Shown in pieces: positions 23,908 through 24,366 of a DNA stretch of 24,366 nt. A model generated the notes under the pieces. The model was not told the origin of the DNA and made no database searches. It saw only the letters and a program-made list of their open reading frames with translations. Source of the stretch: an uncultured Porphyromonadaceae bacterium (lineage in GTDB: Bacteria; Bacteroidota; Bacteroidia; Bacteroidales; Muribaculaceae). A program made the position numbers and the translations under genes. Every line of letters starts with the position of its first letter. The stretch's first letter is position 1. The stretch is from NCBI GenBank assembly GCA_938027385.1, contig CALJBF010000230.1, positions 1-24,366 of the forward strand, given 5' to 3'.

Positions 23908-24113
23908 TTTTTATGTTTTTTTAGAAATAACAGGGCGGCCACTCCGGTGCCTGAGGTGCAACCATGCCCAAATGACATTGCGGCGAGCCGCATGCACCGA
24001 AAACAGATTCTATGCGGTTAACAAATTTTATGCAGGGGCTCTCCGAGGAGCATAAGTCTTATAGACTTAAGGCGCCCGCGAGGGCGGGGAGAATGAACCC
24101 GGCGGGAAAAATT
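23908..24113. other. Hairpin-rich spacer between divergent promoters
   Basis: No coding sequence was found. Inverted repeats are GGTGCA/TGCACC (23955-23960 with 23993-23998), CCGCAT/ATGCGG (23988-23993 with 24012-24017), TAAGTCT/AGACTTA (24053-24059 with 24063-24069) and CGCCC-GCGA-GGGCG (24073-24086). The segment could hold a small RNA or regulator sites; nothing recognisable was identified. Confidence 0.5.
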
Positions 24114-24147
24114 TTTGTTTTCAATTGATGAAATTTTAGTAATTTTG
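24114..24147 (+). promoter_or_regulatory. Bacteroidetes promoter for topA
   Basis: The -33 TTTG (24114-24117) and -7 TAATTTTG (24140-24147) are 22 bases apart. The implied leader is about 70 bases to the ATG at 24224. Confidence 0.75.
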
Positions 24148-24223
24148 CGGCCAAAATGCCCACACCTTATTATATAGGAGCGGGTTCTGTTGCTAACTCA
24201 CTTATATACACACTTATATCGCG

Positions 24224-24366
24224 ATGTTGAAAAATCTGGTTATCGTTGAGTCCCCGGCCAAAGCCAAGACTATTGAAAAATTCCTCGGCAGTGACTACAA
24301 GGTCATGTCGAGCTACGGCCACATACGCGACCTGCGGAAGAAGAATTTCAGCATCGACGACCTCAA
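24224..24366 (+). CDS. topA: DNA topoisomerase I, N-terminal fragment
   Basis: The first 47 residues of a type IA topoisomerase, which relaxes negative supercoils through a transient 5'-phosphotyrosine break; the gene runs off the window. The TOPRIM start LVIVESPAKAKTIEKFLG carries the metal-binding, catalytic glutamate (E9). It is followed by YKVMSSYGHIRDLRKKNFS, which matches the SxGHIRDL segment of bacterial TopA. The start codon is clear and a good promoter lies upstream. It is divergent from the DUF2723 gene. Confidence 0.96.
   Translation, partial: MLKNLVIVESPAKAKTIEKFLGSDYKVMSSYGHIRDLRKKNFSIDDL

Overview
The window looks like chromosomal DNA of a GC-rich gut Bacteroidales, most likely of the Muribaculaceae type. 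This is inferred from gene families and signals and was not searched. The evidence is: several Bacteroidetes-type promoters with the -7 element TANNTTTG (two also have a well-spaced -33 TTTG); secreted proteins with short C-terminal sorting-like domains ending in lysine/arginine; a DUF2723 (GT117) membrane glycosyltransferase; and the gene order dut - TPR protein - DUF4292 lipoprotein - EnvC-like LytM protein. No tRNA, rRNA, transposase, phage gene or CRISPR array was seen.

Layout. (1) Positions 1-3137, + strand: the end of an RND efflux permease, its TolC/OprM-type outer-membrane lipoprotein and an LpxA-type acyltransferase, closed by a terminator. A compact GC hairpin lies between the first two genes. 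(2) 3138-5350: hairpin-rich leader DNA, a promoter, and a 600-residue secreted protein of unknown function with a C-terminal sorting-like domain, closed by a perfect bidirectional terminator. (3) 5351-5961: a REP-like 26-bp palindrome, a stand-alone PAS protein on the - strand, a 9-bp tandem repeat and another bidirectional terminator. (4) 6017-11757, - strand: a two-gene unit encoding a 394-residue secreted protein and a 1500-residue modular adhesin-like protein with fibronectin-III and gingipain-like cleaved-adhesin modules. (5) 12077-14792: a MATE transporter (+) converging on a Bcr/CflA-type MFS transporter (-), with a 9-bp repeat tract between the two stop codons. (6) 14793-23907, - strand: a long cell-envelope gene train running DUF2723, dut, TPR protein, DUF4292 lipoprotein and EnvC-like protein. 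It begins at a well-formed promoter and ends in an intrinsic terminator whose U tract touches the ATG of the MFS gene. (7) 23908-24366: a hairpin-rich divergent spacer, then the topA promoter and the start of topA.

How the genes fit together. Most are cell-envelope genes: three unrelated efflux families (RND, MATE, MFS), lipid A-type acylation, peptidoglycan hydrolase activation, outer-membrane lipoproteins, protein or surface glycosylation, and secreted surface proteins. The most unusual signals are non-coding: a pair of 26-bp palindromes whose central difference is compensated on both arms, three intergenic tracts with the same 9-bp period (two sharing one sequence family), and a terminator placed directly against a start codon. 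In the proteins, the LpxA copy departs from the E. coli enzyme at several active-site positions, and the LytM domain has lost most of its metal and catalytic residues.
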